Source: Lysobacterales bacterium
Lineage (GTDB): Bacteria; Pseudomonadota; Gammaproteobacteria; Xanthomonadales; Rhodanobacteraceae
DNA length: 64,000 nucleotides
Assembly: GCA_016707485.1 (NCBI GenBank)
Contig: JADJHN010000001.1
Coordinates: forward strand, 124,001 to 188,000
Reading direction: 5' to 3'
The notes under the pieces are model-generated. The model was not told the DNA's origin. It did no database searches and saw only the letters and a program-made list of their open reading frames with translations. Numbering within the stretch: position 1 is the stretch's first letter; the number at the start of each line of letters is the position of its first letter. Position numbers and translations under genes: made by a program. Below are positions 38,668 through 46,545 of the stretch, piece after piece.

Positions 38668-38941
38668 GGTTGCCTTCCTGTCGTCGAGATGGATTCAGCT
38701 TTCAAAACCATTCCACGCAGATCGACAACCCCGGGGGCCATCCCGGCAGGCCCGTCCAACGAACCGAACCGCAACGGGCATCGAGCGGCTGCGAGGTGAG
38801 CGAATGCACCATGAAGCCGGACAGGTTGCTGCGAGCAGTGCAGCTGCGCCCGTGTCGAACCTGCAAGATGCCTTGGCGAGAGCCCGCAACAGTCGCATTG
38901 CCGCTCAGGACAGAATTGCCGGGGCCGAAAAAGCGCGCAAA
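38668..38941. other. Intergenic region upstream of the M23-like gene
   Basis: I see no convincing gene, repeat or RNA here. Short frames on both strands lack ribosome sites or family similarity. It should contain the promoter of the M23-like gene (minus). The tRNA terminator forms its right-hand border. Confidence 0.4.
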
Positions 38942-38971
38942 GAAAAAGGGCCAATGAGTTGAAACTCATTG
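38942..38971 (-). terminator. Rho-independent terminator after tRNA-Arg
   Basis: On the minus strand, CAATGAGTT and AACTCATTG form a perfect 9-bp inverted repeat, followed by GCCCTTTTTCTTT. It starts 16 nt after the CCA end of the tRNA and is a canonical intrinsic terminator. Confidence 0.85.
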
Positions 38972-38987
38972 ACCCCTTGTCTTTTTA

Positions 38988-39064
38988 TGGCGCGCCCGGA
39001 GAGATTCGAACTCCCGACCACCAAGTTCGTAGCCTGGTACTCTATCCAGCTGAGCTACGGGCGC
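38988..39064 (-). tRNA. tRNA-Arg(ACG)
   Basis: The 77-nt cloverleaf reads from 39064 on minus. The acceptor GCGCCCG pairs with CGGGCGC, followed by discriminator G and an encoded CCA. The D arm is GCTC-AGCTGGATA-GAGT. The anticodon stem CCAGG/CTTGG carries loop CTACGAA, giving anticodon ACG (A34 normally becomes inosine, reading CGU/CGC/CGA). The T arm contains GTTCGAATC. The terminator follows directly. Confidence 0.97.
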
Positions 39065-39256
39065 ATGGAACATCGTTTCGCGGAAAACCCTGCGTTGCGC
39101 AGTTGGCCCGATTCAACGAGGGGGCGGATTATTCGTTGCGGCGGCGGTTTCGTCAACACCTGTGGGCAACTATTTTCAGGTTGCCGCGCAAATCAGCGCC
39201 GATCCGTGCCGAAAACCTGCCAACGCCGACTGCGAAGGCATCCGCTGACCGGCCGA

Positions 39257-39667
39257 TCAGCCGTTCTTCTTCAGCGGACGCACATAGAGCACGAGGCTGT
39301 GATCCTGGATCCGGTAGCCGTGCGCTGCGGCGATTTCCTTTTGCAGGCGTTCGATTTCAGGGCTGGTGAACTCGATCACCTTGCCGGTATCGACATCGAT
39401 CATGTGGTCGTGGTGGACGCCGCGATCCAGTTCGTAGACGGCCTGGCCGCCTTCGAAATTGTGCTTGAGCACGAGTCCGGCTGCCTCGAACTGGGTCAGC
39501 ACGCGATAAACCGTGGCGAGGCCAATGTCATCCTCGCTATCCAGCAGTTGCCGATAGATGTCTTCGGCGGTGACGTGATGCCCATCGAGGCCTTCGAGGA
39601 TGGCGAGGATGCGTATGCGCGGATGCGTGACCTTGAGGCCCGCCTTGCGCAGGTCGGTCGATTCCAT
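39257..39667 (-). CDS. fur: Ferric uptake regulator Fur (cysteine-free form)
   Basis: This 136-residue metalloregulator represses iron-uptake genes when Fe(II) is bound. The N-terminal winged helix includes the recognition segment GLATVYRVLTQFEAAGLV (about 49-66), and the metal-binding motif HHDHMIDVDTGKVIEF lies near 84-99. Where E. coli Fur has a C-x2-C pair, this protein has Asp and Thr, and no cysteine occurs anywhere in it. P. aeruginosa-type Fur also lacks these residues. It is divergent from bamE, with 96 nt between the starts, which is the typical order in Xanthomonadales and many other Gammaproteobacteria. Confidence 0.96.
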   Translation of the reverse strand: MESTDLRKAGLKVTHPRIRILAILEGLDGHHVTAEDIYRQLLDSEDDIGLATVYRVLTQFEAAGLVLKHNFEGGQAVYELDRGVHHDHMIDVDTGKVIEFTSPEIERLQKEIAAAHGYRIQDHSLVLYVRPLKKNG

Positions 39668-39763
39668 GGGCTGCCCTCCGGGCGACGATTCGCCGCTTCA
39701 TAACGATCACAAAATGAACGCTAGTGTATCATCCGGCGTTTCGACCACATCGAGCCCGAACGC

Positions 39764-40180
39764 ATGCTGCTTCGCCTTGTCGCCTTGATTGCCCTGATTG
39801 CGCTGATCCCGCTGAGCGGGTGCGGCGTGCTCTACAAACTCGATGTCCAGCAAGGCAACCTGTTCGACAAGGACCAGGTCGATACGCTCAAGCCCGGCAT
39901 GACCAAGCGCCAGGTTCTGCTGGTCATGGGCTCACCCTCGATCATCAGCCCGTTCGACCAGGATCGCTGGGATTACGTTTCCACCATCAAGCGCGGGCGC
40001 GGCAAGATGGAAAGCAAGGACCTGACCTTGTTCTTCGAGAACGAGTCGCTGGCGCGCATCGAGGGCGACTACTTCCCCGAGGATCCGGAGGTGCTGATCC
40101 GCGATGCACGCAAATACAAGCGCCAGTACCCGGACGAAAAGCGCGAGGACGACAAGAAGAAAGGCCAGGGTCAGGGCTGA
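39764..40180 (+). CDS. bamE: Outer membrane assembly lipoprotein BamE (OmlA)
   Basis: BamE is a small lipoprotein of the BAM complex that inserts beta-barrel proteins into the outer membrane. The 138-residue precursor has a lipobox LSGC with the lipidated cysteine C20. The SmpA/OmlA core reads LKPGMTKRQVLLVMGSPSI (about 43-61) and DRWDYVSTIKRG. The tail after residue 115 is highly charged (Lys/Asp/Gly-rich). The stop lies 10 nt inside the 3' end of the convergent rnfH gene, so the two coding regions overlap tail to tail. Confidence 0.95.
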   Translation: MLLRLVALIALIALIPLSGCGVLYKLDVQQGNLFDKDQVDTLKPGMTKRQVLLVMGSPSIISPFDQDRWDYVSTIKRGRGKMESKDLTLFFENESLARIEGDYFPEDPEVLIRDARKYKRQYPDEKREDDKKKGQGQG

Positions 40181-40467
40181 GCGGTCTTCAGTTTCGCACG
40201 CTTGCGGCGTGCCTCTTTCGGATCGATTTCAAGCGGCCTGAGCAACTCCACGCGATCACCCTCCTGCACGGGCGTATCGCCGGCGACGATCTTCGACCAG
40301 ATGCCGACCAGCAAGGCTGAGGGATCGATTGCGCATTCGCCGGCCACATTCGATGCCGCGATCGCGTCGTCCGCCGTCGAACCCCGTGGCAAATCGAGGG
40401 CACGCAGGAATTGCCGCGCGGGTTCCGCGTAAGCCACTTCGACGCGTATCGTTTCAGACGCCGACAC
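40171..40467 (-). CDS. rnfH: RnfH family protein (ubiquitin-like fold, UPF0125)
   Basis: The product is a 98-residue protein of the RnfH/UPF0125 family, which has a beta-grasp fold and an unsettled role. Family blocks are VEVAYAEPARQFL near the N-terminus and VGIWSKIVAGDTPVQEGDRVELLRPLEIDPKEARRKRA near the C-terminus (about 53-91). No ATG is available near the domain start. GTG at 40467 gives VSASETIRVEVAY and overlaps the end of ratA by 14 nt, so it is probably translated by coupling. ratA-rnfH as a pair is a standard order next to smpB. Confidence 0.9.
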   Translation of the reverse strand: MSASETIRVEVAYAEPARQFLRALDLPRGSTADDAIAASNVAGECAIDPSALLVGIWSKIVAGDTPVQEGDRVELLRPLEIDPKEARRKRAKLKTAQP

Positions 40468-40885
40468 GACGCGCCTCGCGGCAAAAGTCATCGACCATGC
40501 GGTCGGCCAGGTTCTGGAATCCGAGACGCAACGCGGGTGCAGTGAAGCGCCCCGCGTAGTCGAAATCGAGGGCAAAGGCGATCTTGCAGCCGAATTCGCC
40601 CAAGGCGAGAAATGTCCACTCGCCTTCCAGCGTGCGGAAAGGACCGTCAAGCAGGTGCATGTGCAGCCGTTGCGGACGCACCAGGGTATTGCGCGTGGTG
40701 AAACTCTGGGTGATGCCCGCCAGGCGCACATCCAGACGCGCCGAAAGCGCGCCTTCCTCGCGGTCGAAAACTGCCGAGCCGGCACACCATGGAAAGCGCC
40801 TCGGGTATGCTTCGACCTCGTTGACCAGATCGAACATCACCTCGGGAGTCTGGCGCACGAGGGCACTGCGACGGATCTGGATCAA
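40454..40885 (-). CDS. ratA: RatA family START-like protein
   Basis: The 143-residue START/polyketide-cyclase-fold protein belongs to the RatA/Coq10 family. E. coli RatA has been described as an inhibitor of 70S formation, while Coq10 homologues bind quinones, so the role here is open. Domain blocks are IQIRRSALVRQTPEVMFDLV, EAYPRRFPWC and FQNLADRMVDDFCREA. No ATG fits the start. TTG at 40885 follows AAGGTG by 5 nt and gives exactly the family length, with (M)IQIRRSALV as the usual opening. It is divergent from smpB. Confidence 0.88.
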   Translation of the reverse strand: MIQIRRSALVRQTPEVMFDLVNEVEAYPRRFPWCAGSAVFDREEGALSARLDVRLAGITQSFTTRNTLVRPQRLHMHLLDGPFRTLEGEWTFLALGEFGCKIAFALDFDYAGRFTAPALRLGFQNLADRMVDDFCREARRVGV

Positions 40886-40998
40886 GTCGACACCTTCATC
40901 GGAAAAATGCACAGGCGCGCTTGAAACACGCTGCCAATTGCTCCATACCGCACGTCGAACAACGCTCGACCGCGCCGCCCGGGAACACCTGAAACAGC

Positions 40999-41490
40999 AT
41001 GACCAAACAAAACGCCAAGGACAAGAAGAGCGGCGGCACCATCGCGCTGAACAAGCGTGCGCGCCACGAATACCACATCGACGAACGCTACGAAGCCGGT
41101 GTCGCCCTGCAAGGCTGGGAAGTGAAAAGCCTGCGCGCCGGGCGCACCAACCTGACCGATGCCTATGCGATCGTGCGCAACGGCGAGATCTACCTGTTCG
41201 GCGCCTCGATCGTGCCGCTGATCTCGGCCTCGAGCCATGTCGTCGCCGATGATCGACGCACACGCAAGCTGCTCCTGCATCGCCAGGAAATCGACAAGCT
41301 GGTCGGCGCGGTCGAACGCAAGGGCTACACGATGGTGCCGATGGCCATGTATTGGAAAGGCAACAAGGTCAAGATCGAGATCGGCCTCGCCCGCGGCAAG
41401 CAGGAGCACGACAAGCGCAACACGCTCAAGGAAAAAGACTGGCAGCGCGACAAGCAACGCGCCATGCGTGCGCACAACAAGAGTGCTTGA
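40999..41490 (+). CDS. smpB: SsrA-binding protein SmpB
   Basis: SmpB binds tmRNA and delivers it to stalled ribosomes for trans-translation. The 163-residue protein has the oligonucleotide-binding core with NKRARHEYHIDERYEAGVAL and the YLFGASI segment. The basic C-terminal tail (RDKQRAMRAHNKSA) reads the empty mRNA channel. It is immediately followed by a repeat-rich spacer and then by ssrA itself, in the same direction. The stop codon lies at the edge of a CCGGGATTGGGG repeat. Confidence 0.98.
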   Translation: MTKQNAKDKKSGGTIALNKRARHEYHIDERYEAGVALQGWEVKSLRAGRTNLTDAYAIVRNGEIYLFGASIVPLISASSHVVADDRRTRKLLLHRQEIDKLVGAVERKGYTMVPMAMYWKGNKVKIEIGLARGKQEHDKRNTLKEKDWQRDKQRAMRAHNKSA

Positions 41491-41870
41491 AGTACCGGGA
41501 TTGGGGTGACCAGCCAGCCGGCTGTTGAAAGCCGGGATCGGGGGTGCGTAAAAGCCGTTCTATATCCCCCCTGCATACCCACAGGACATGAAGGAGAAGG
41601 TGCCGCTGGCAGACAAGGGTTCTTGACCCTGCTTTTCCCAAATCCCGAATCTCCTGTCCCCAATGCCCGCCCCCAGCTTTTCCTTCTCCCCGCAGGGTAG
41701 CCATAGGCATGAAGGCGAGGATGCCCAACGGGCAGATGAGAGTTCTTGACCCTGCTTTTCCCAAATCGCGAATCTCCTGTCCCCAATGCCCGCTCCCAGC
41801 TTTTCCTTCTCCCCTTGGGAGAAGGTGCCGACGGCGGATGAGGGGGCTCTTGATTCCGCCGAGTCGCACA
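41491..41870. repeat. Intergenic repeat cluster between smpB and ssrA
   Basis: Two direct copies of a 72-bp unit lie at 41620-41691 and 41743-41814, with only a couple of substitutions. They sit in larger units that start with CATGAAGG at 41587 and 41708 (period about 121). A third, partial copy follows at 41818-41870. Two shorter CCGGGAT(T/C)GGGG motifs lie near 41497 and 41531, and they resemble the arms of the element at 11.8 kb. Translating the minus strand yields a repeated peptide-like GEKEKLGAGIGDRRF, which is typical of spurious frames over such repeats, so I call no gene here. Confidence 0.75.
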
Positions 41871-41920
41871 AGCTGCCCTACACGGAACAACACCCTTGAA
41901 TCCACCCGTCTCCGCACCCA

Positions 41921-41952
41921 TTGATACTGGCATGCTACCCGCGTGGTAGCAT
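41921..41952 (+). promoter_or_regulatory. Possible ssrA promoter with embedded inverted repeat
   Basis: TTGATA at 41921 could be a -35 element. A perfect inverted repeat, ATGCTACC-CGCGT-GGTAGCAT (41932-41952), overlaps the likely -10 region (TAGCAT at 41947, 10 nt before the mature 5' end). The spacing to TTGATA is long (20 nt), so the promoter call is tentative. The palindrome itself is certain and could be an operator. Confidence 0.4.
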
Positions 41953-41962
41953 CCCGTTCCCC

Positions 41963-42317
<355 letters not shown>

Positions 42318-42319
42318 CT

Positions 42320-42354
42320 AAAAAGGGCTCGGATAATCTCCGGGCCCTTTTTCT
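42320..42354 (+). terminator. Rho-independent terminator of ssrA
   Basis: AAAAGGGCTCGG and CCGGGCCCTTTTT form a stem (one G-U pair) around ATAATCT, ending in a T-run and beginning 4 nt after the CCA. Confidence 0.9.
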
Positions 42355-42625
42355 TGCCTGAAATCCCCGCGCCACGCGGGGTTCCGGCCGCCTGTGCTGC
42401 GGGTGACCATCACCCGAAACGCCCGAAATCGGCCGCTTTCTCGGCCAGAGCCGTCTCCGTTCTCTGTTTCGCCTGCGGGTAGGCGCGGATGCTTGTCTAT
42501 ACGAATCAACAACTTACGCGCGCAGGTTCCCCGTCAGCCAAGGCCAGCAGTCAGCAGTACAACTAGGCGATGTGCGTCACTTGTCCTAACATGGCAACAG
42601 TTGATCCAACAAAAGACGTGCTGCC
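42355..42625. other. Non-coding stretch between ssrA and the toxin-antitoxin remnant
   Basis: It contains a second perfect 7-bp hairpin (CCCCGCG-CCA-CGCGGGG, 42365-42381) just after the ssrA terminator. No gene is visible. The sequence marks the passage from ssrA to the accessory genes. I found no obvious direct repeat of the ssrA 3' end that would show an attachment site. Confidence 0.4.
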
Positions 42626-43157
42626 ATGACTGCTGGTGCATCGTCGCCTTCCGCCCGCTCTGCCCGACTTGGGCTGCGCGCCACCCCCGAACAGGAGGTG
42701 ATGCTCCGCCGTGCCGCCGAGGTGGCCCACAAGTCGTTGACCGACCCGCCACGCCCGCCAGGCTCAGGGCAGTGGCTCGGCCAAGACCTTTGTCGTCGCC
42801 GAGGACGATGGCCGCGTGGCGGGCTACTTCGGCCTGACCGTGGGTCAAGTCGATACGCTGGAGGCGCCGGAGCGCATCCGCAAGGGAATGGGGAAGTGTC
42901 CGTCGCCGGTAGTGATCCTGGCGAGGCTGGCAGTATCCATTCACGACCAGGGGCGAGGTATCGGCTTCGGCCTGCTCCAGGACTCGATTCGCCGCACGAT
43001 GCTCATTGCCGAGCAGGCTGGCATCCGTGCCATGCTGACCCACCCCATCGATGAAGAAGCAGCGAGGTTCCACACCCGCTTCGGGTTCATCGCGTCACCG
43101 CTGCGCGAGCAGCAATTGCTGCTGCTCTTGAAGGATGCCCGTCGCTGGGTCCGCTGA
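42626..43157 (+). pseudogene. Collapsed toxin-antitoxin pair: DUF1778 antitoxin start joined out of frame to a GNAT toxin
   Basis: ATG at 42626 opens a DUF1778 (TacA-like) antitoxin whose first 40 residues look normal (ARLGLRATPEQE, LRRAAEVAHKSLTD). From about 42743 this frame becomes meaningless. The +1 frame becomes a GNAT acetyltransferase of the TacT type: TRHARQAQGSGSAKTFVVAE, GRVAGYFGL, then VILARLAVSIHDQGRGIGFGLLQ (the acetyl-CoA loop) to the stop at 43157. The antitoxin C-terminus and the toxin N-terminus (roughly 40-60 codons each) are missing, and the join carries a short GAC microhomology. GTG at 42816 could start a truncated GNAT of 113 residues. The simplest reading is an internal deletion that killed the system. 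Confidence 0.75.
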
Positions 43158-43160
43158 ACC

Positions 43161-43379
43161 ATGACCATCGAATCACTGCCCACTTTCACCAAGCCAGCCC
43201 GTCAGCGCTGGGAGTCGATTCCCGTCGACATCCGCCAGCGGCTGCTGTCCAACGTCTGGTGCAGCCACTGCCGTCACGAAACAACGATCACCAATTTCAG
43301 CGGCACCATCAAGGGCGGCGACTTGCTGCTGTTGGGCAAGTGCGCCGAATGCCACGGTGATGTAGCACGGGTGATCTAA
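43161..43379 (+). CDS. Small zinc-ribbon-like protein of unknown function
   Basis: The 72-residue protein has CSHCRH (about 34-39) and a second C-x2-C in KCAECHG (about 60-66), which together could bind one zinc ion. The N-terminal half is polar and helical (ARQRWESIPVDIRQRLL). ATG at 43161 begins 3 nt after the GNAT stop, which suggests it was co-transcribed with the toxin-antitoxin pair. I do not know its role. Confidence 0.6.
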   Translation: MTIESLPTFTKPARQRWESIPVDIRQRLLSNVWCSHCRHETTITNFSGTIKGGDLLLLGKCAECHGDVARVI

Positions 43380-43393
43380 GGCTGGTAACCCGA

Positions 43394-43696
43394 TCAGGCA
43401 TCAAACCACGCCGCCACCTCGCGCTGCACCACGCAGCCCTCGGGCAGTGGATCGCGCTGGAACCACAGCAGACTCATGCATCGGGGTTGCTGCCCGGCAT
43501 AGATCGCCTTCACGATGTCCGGCTCCAGTAGCGTCAGGCGCAGCAACTCGTTCACCGTGAAATGGTGCAGCCCCTCGCGATTGGCGATCTCGCTGCCGGT
43601 GTCGACGACGCCGTCGTCGAGCAATTGCTGCCAGTGGAACGCCCGCGACAGCGCCGTCAGCAAGGGCTGGTCGGGGACAACAGCACTCATCCCCAC
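43394..43696 (-). CDS. Recombinase-associated helix-turn-helix protein
   Basis: This 100-residue protein matches the short HTH-containing tail commonly found at the end of, or next to, serine recombinase genes of integrated elements. Its typical text is LSRAFHWQQLLDDGVVDTGSEIANREGL followed by VNELLRLTLLEPDIVKAI. It lacks a catalytic recombinase domain. It may be a freestanding regulator or the remnant of a lost recombinase. The start may be ATG at 43696 or the second Met two codons later. It faces the small genes to its left, tail to tail. Confidence 0.6.
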   Translation of the reverse strand: MGMSAVVPDQPLLTALSRAFHWQQLLDDGVVDTGSEIANREGLHHFTVNELLRLTLLEPDIVKAIYAGQQPRCMSLLWFQRDPLPEGCVVQREVAAWFDA

Positions 43697-43798
43697 GGCG
43701 TTGCCCGACAGTGATGCCGGTCATGATCCTGATCCGGCTTGCGACACCCAATCCGGCAAAGCCAGGACAGCGACGTTTCCATCGCCACCCTGCGTTTG

Positions 43799-46075
43799 CT
43801 ACTCGACGACGACCGGCAGTTTCTCGGCGGCTTCGGTTTCGACCTTGAGCTGGTCGTCGCGGACGCTGAGGCGAACCTTGCCGCCGTCGGCGAGCTTGCC
43901 GAACAGGAGTTCGTCGGCGAGGGCGCGCTTGACATTGTCCTGGATCACGCGGGCCATCGGCCGTGCGCCCATCTGCGGATCGAAGCCGTGTTCGGCCAGC
44001 CACTTGCGCGCTTCGCCATCAACATCGAGCGAGACATGCTTTTCCTGCAGCTGAACTTCGAGTTCGATGAGGAACTTGTCGACCACGCGCAGGATGTGGT
44101 CGAAATCCAGCGCACCGAACTGCACGATGGCATCCAGGCGATTGCGGAACTCCGGGGTGAAGGCCTTGCGGATGACTTCCATAGCATCGGAGGCGTGATT
44201 CTGGTCGACAAAACCGATCGTGCGCCGCGCCGCGGTCTGCGCCCCGGCATTGGTGGTCATCACCACGATCACGTTCTTGAAATTGGCCTCGCGTCCGTTG
44301 GTGTCGGTCAGCGCACCGCGATCCATGATCTGCAGCAACACGTTGTAGACATCCGGATGTGCCTTCTCGATTTCGTCGAGCAACAGCACGCAATGCGGAT
44401 GCTTGACGATCTGCTCGGTGAGCAGGCCGCCCTGGTCGAAACCGACATAGCCCGGCGGCGCGCCGATCAGGCGCGAAACAGAATGCGCCTCCATGTATTC
44501 GGACATGTCGAAGCGCACCAGTTCGACGCCCAGTTGCAGGGCGAGTTGACGGGTGACTTCGGTCTTGCCGACACCGGTCGGGCCGGCGAAGAGGAAGTTG
44601 CCGATCGGCTTGTTCGGATCGCCAAGGCCCGAGCGCGCCATCTTGATCGCGCTGGTCAGGGCTTCGATCGCCGAGTCCTGCCCGAACACGACCATCTTCA
44701 GGTTGCGATCGAGATTGCGCAGGACATCGCGATCCGACGCCGAAACCTGCTTGGGCGGGATGCGTGCCATGCGCGCGACGATGTATTCGATTTCGGGCAC
44801 ATCGACCGTACCGGTGCGCTGGTCGTCCGGCAACAGACGCTGGCGTGCGCCGGCCTCATCGATGACATCGATGGCCTTGTCCGGCAGCAGGCGGTCGGAA
44901 ATATGCTTGACGGAAAGATCAACCGCCGCCTTCAGGGCATCGCCGGTGTATTCGACATGGTGATGATCCTCGAAGCGCGATTTCAAGCCCTTGAGGATCT
45001 CGATGCTGTCGGCAATGCTCGGTTCGACCACGTCGATTTTCTGGAAACGCCGCGCCAGTGCCCTGTCCTTCTCGAACACGCCACGGTATTCCTGGAAGGT
45101 GGTCGAACCGATGCAACGCATCTCGCCCGAGGCCAGCATCGGCTTGATCAGGTTGGAAGCGTCCATGGTTCCACCGGACGCCGAGCCGGCACCGATGATG
45201 GTATGGATCTCGTCGATGAAGAGGATGGCACCCGGCTCCTTCTTGAGCTGGGTGATCACGCCCTTGAGGCGTTTTTCGAAATCGCCGCGGTACTTGGTTC
45301 CGGCAACCAGGGCGCCGAGATCGAGCGCGTAGATGGTCGCGTCCTTCAGCACATCGGGCACCTGCCCTTCGACAATGCGTTTGGCCAGTCCTTCGGCCAG
45401 CGCGGTCTTGCCGACGCCGGCTTCGCCGACATACAGCGGATTGTTCTTGCGCCGACGGCACAACACCTGGATCGTCCGCTCGACTTCCAGCTCGCGGCCA
45501 ATCAGCGGGTCGATCTTGCCCTGGCTGGCCAGTTCATTGAGGTTGTTGGCAAACTCATGCAGCGGATTGCCGCGCGCCTCGTCATTGCCCTCGCCTTCGC
45601 GATTGGCCTGCTCGGCGCCGGGTGCCTGCGCCGATTCGTCGCTGAGCTTGGCGACCCCGTGGGAGAGGAAATTGACCACATCGAGGCGGTTCACATCCTG
45701 CTGGCCGAGGAAATAGACGGCGTGCGAATCCTTCTCGCCGAAGATCGCGACAAGCACGTTGGCGCCGGTGACTTCCTTCCGACCGGATGACTGCACATGG
45801 TAGACGGCGCGTTGCAGCACGCGCTGGAAACCCAGGGTCGGCTGCGTATCGCGCTCGTCGGCCTGCGGCAGCACCGGCACGGTTTCGGCAATGATCGAAC
45901 GCAGGTCGCGGCCGAGTTTCTGCAGATCCGTGCTGCAGGCGCGCAGCACCTGGATCGCGGACGGGTTTTCGAGCAGCGCAAGCAACAGGTGCTCGACCGT
46001 CATGAATTCATGGCGCTGCTCGCGGGCCTCCTTGTAGCACTGGCCGATGGTGAGCTCTAGATCCTTGCTGAACAT
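43799..46075 (-). CDS. clpA: ATP-dependent Clp protease ATP-binding subunit ClpA
   Basis: ClpA unfolds substrates and feeds them to ClpP. The 758-residue AAA+ protein has a Clp-N domain (about 1-145), a first nucleotide site (GEAGVGKTA, about 214-222; ILFIDEIHT), and a second (GPTGVGKTE, about 495-503; LLLDEIEKAHPD). The ClpP-docking loop reads IGF (RRTIGFVDQ), the ClpX-like form, where E. coli ClpA has IGL. clpS lies 48 nt upstream on the same strand, so the two form the usual clpS-clpA operon. Its substrates include ssrA-tagged proteins and N-degron proteins delivered by ClpS. Confidence 0.97.
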   Translation of the reverse strand: MFSKDLELTIGQCYKEAREQRHEFMTVEHLLLALLENPSAIQVLRACSTDLQKLGRDLRSIIAETVPVLPQADERDTQPTLGFQRVLQRAVYHVQSSGRKEVTGANVLVAIFGEKDSHAVYFLGQQDVNRLDVVNFLSHGVAKLSDESAQAPGAEQANREGEGNDEARGNPLHEFANNLNELASQGKIDPLIGRELEVERTIQVLCRRRKNNPLYVGEAGVGKTALAEGLAKRIVEGQVPDVLKDATIYALDLGALVAGTKYRGDFEKRLKGVITQLKKEPGAILFIDEIHTIIGAGSASGGTMDASNLIKPMLASGEMRCIGSTTFQEYRGVFEKDRALARRFQKIDVVEPSIADSIEILKGLKSRFEDHHHVEYTGDALKAAVDLSVKHISDRLLPDKAIDVIDEAGARQRLLPDDQRTGTVDVPEIEYIVARMARIPPKQVSASDRDVLRNLDRNLKMVVFGQDSAIEALTSAIKMARSGLGDPNKPIGNFLFAGPTGVGKTEVTRQLALQLGVELVRFDMSEYMEAHSVSRLIGAPPGYVGFDQGGLLTEQIVKHPHCVLLLDEIEKAHPDVYNVLLQIMDRGALTDTNGREANFKNVIVVMTTNAGAQTAARRTIGFVDQNHASDAMEVIRKAFTPEFRNRLDAIVQFGALDFDHILRVVDKFLIELEVQLQEKHVSLDVDGEARKWLAEHGFDPQMGARPMARVIQDNVKRALADELLFGKLADGGKVRLSVRDDQLKVETEAAEKLPVVVE

Positions 46076-46123
46076 CCGTTTTTGCCTCGCTGGATGATTG
46101 ATGCTTCGGATATGTGGGGTGGC

Positions 46124-46465
46124 TCAGGATTTTTCCATGGTGCACAACAAGGGATGTTGGTGGGTACGGGAAAACTCGTTGACCTGGGTCACCTTGGTTT
46201 CCGCCACCTCACGGGTATATACGCCACAAACGCCTTTGCCGCGCGTGTGGACATGCAACATCACCTGGGTGGCGCGCTCGCGGTCCATCGTGAAAAAAGT
46301 CTCCAGCACGACCACGACGAAGTCCATCGGCGTGAAATCGTCGTTGAGGATGACCACCTGGTACATCGGCGGCCGCGCCACCTGCGGCGGCGCGACTTCG
46401 ATCGCGATGCCGTGCTGATGGTCGTTTTCGTGCTGTGAGTCGTGGGGCATGGGTCGGCTGGGCAA
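46124..46465 (-). CDS. clpS: ClpAP adaptor ClpS
   Basis: ClpS binds N-degron residues and hands these substrates to ClpA. The 113-residue protein has the core MYQVVILNDDFTPMDFVV (about 34-51) and HVHTRGKGVCGVYTREVAETK (about 71-91), which supply the N-degron pocket. A disordered, His-rich N-terminal extension (about 1-30) is longer than usual. ATG at 46465 or the later one at 46450 could be used. It is divergent from nudJ, with 80 nt between the starts. Confidence 0.96.
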   Translation of the reverse strand: MPSRPMPHDSQHENDHQHGIAIEVAPPQVARPPMYQVVILNDDFTPMDFVVVVLETFFTMDRERATQVMLHVHTRGKGVCGVYTREVAETKVTQVNEFSRTHQHPLLCTMEKS

Positions 46466-46545
46466 TCTGCGGCGCCTCCCAGTATAGGTTGCGTCGACGC
46501 CTGTTCAAGGGATGCTGCGTGCTTCTGCGCTAAACTCGGCGGCAG

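Noticed and set aside
41587..41870. CRISPR-like array
   Set aside because: Only two good copies and one partial copy exist, the units are 72-121 bp long, and no regular short spacers or cas genes are present.
41325..41933. Minus-strand frames of 103-202 codons with a repeated GEKEKLGAGIGDRRF-like peptide
   Set aside because: The repeats are DNA-level intergenic repeats, and the peptide repetition follows from them. The frames overlap smpB.
43739..45790. 683-codon plus-strand frame opposite clpA
   Set aside because: ClpA on the other strand has both Walker sites and the docking loop. This frame is a shadow.
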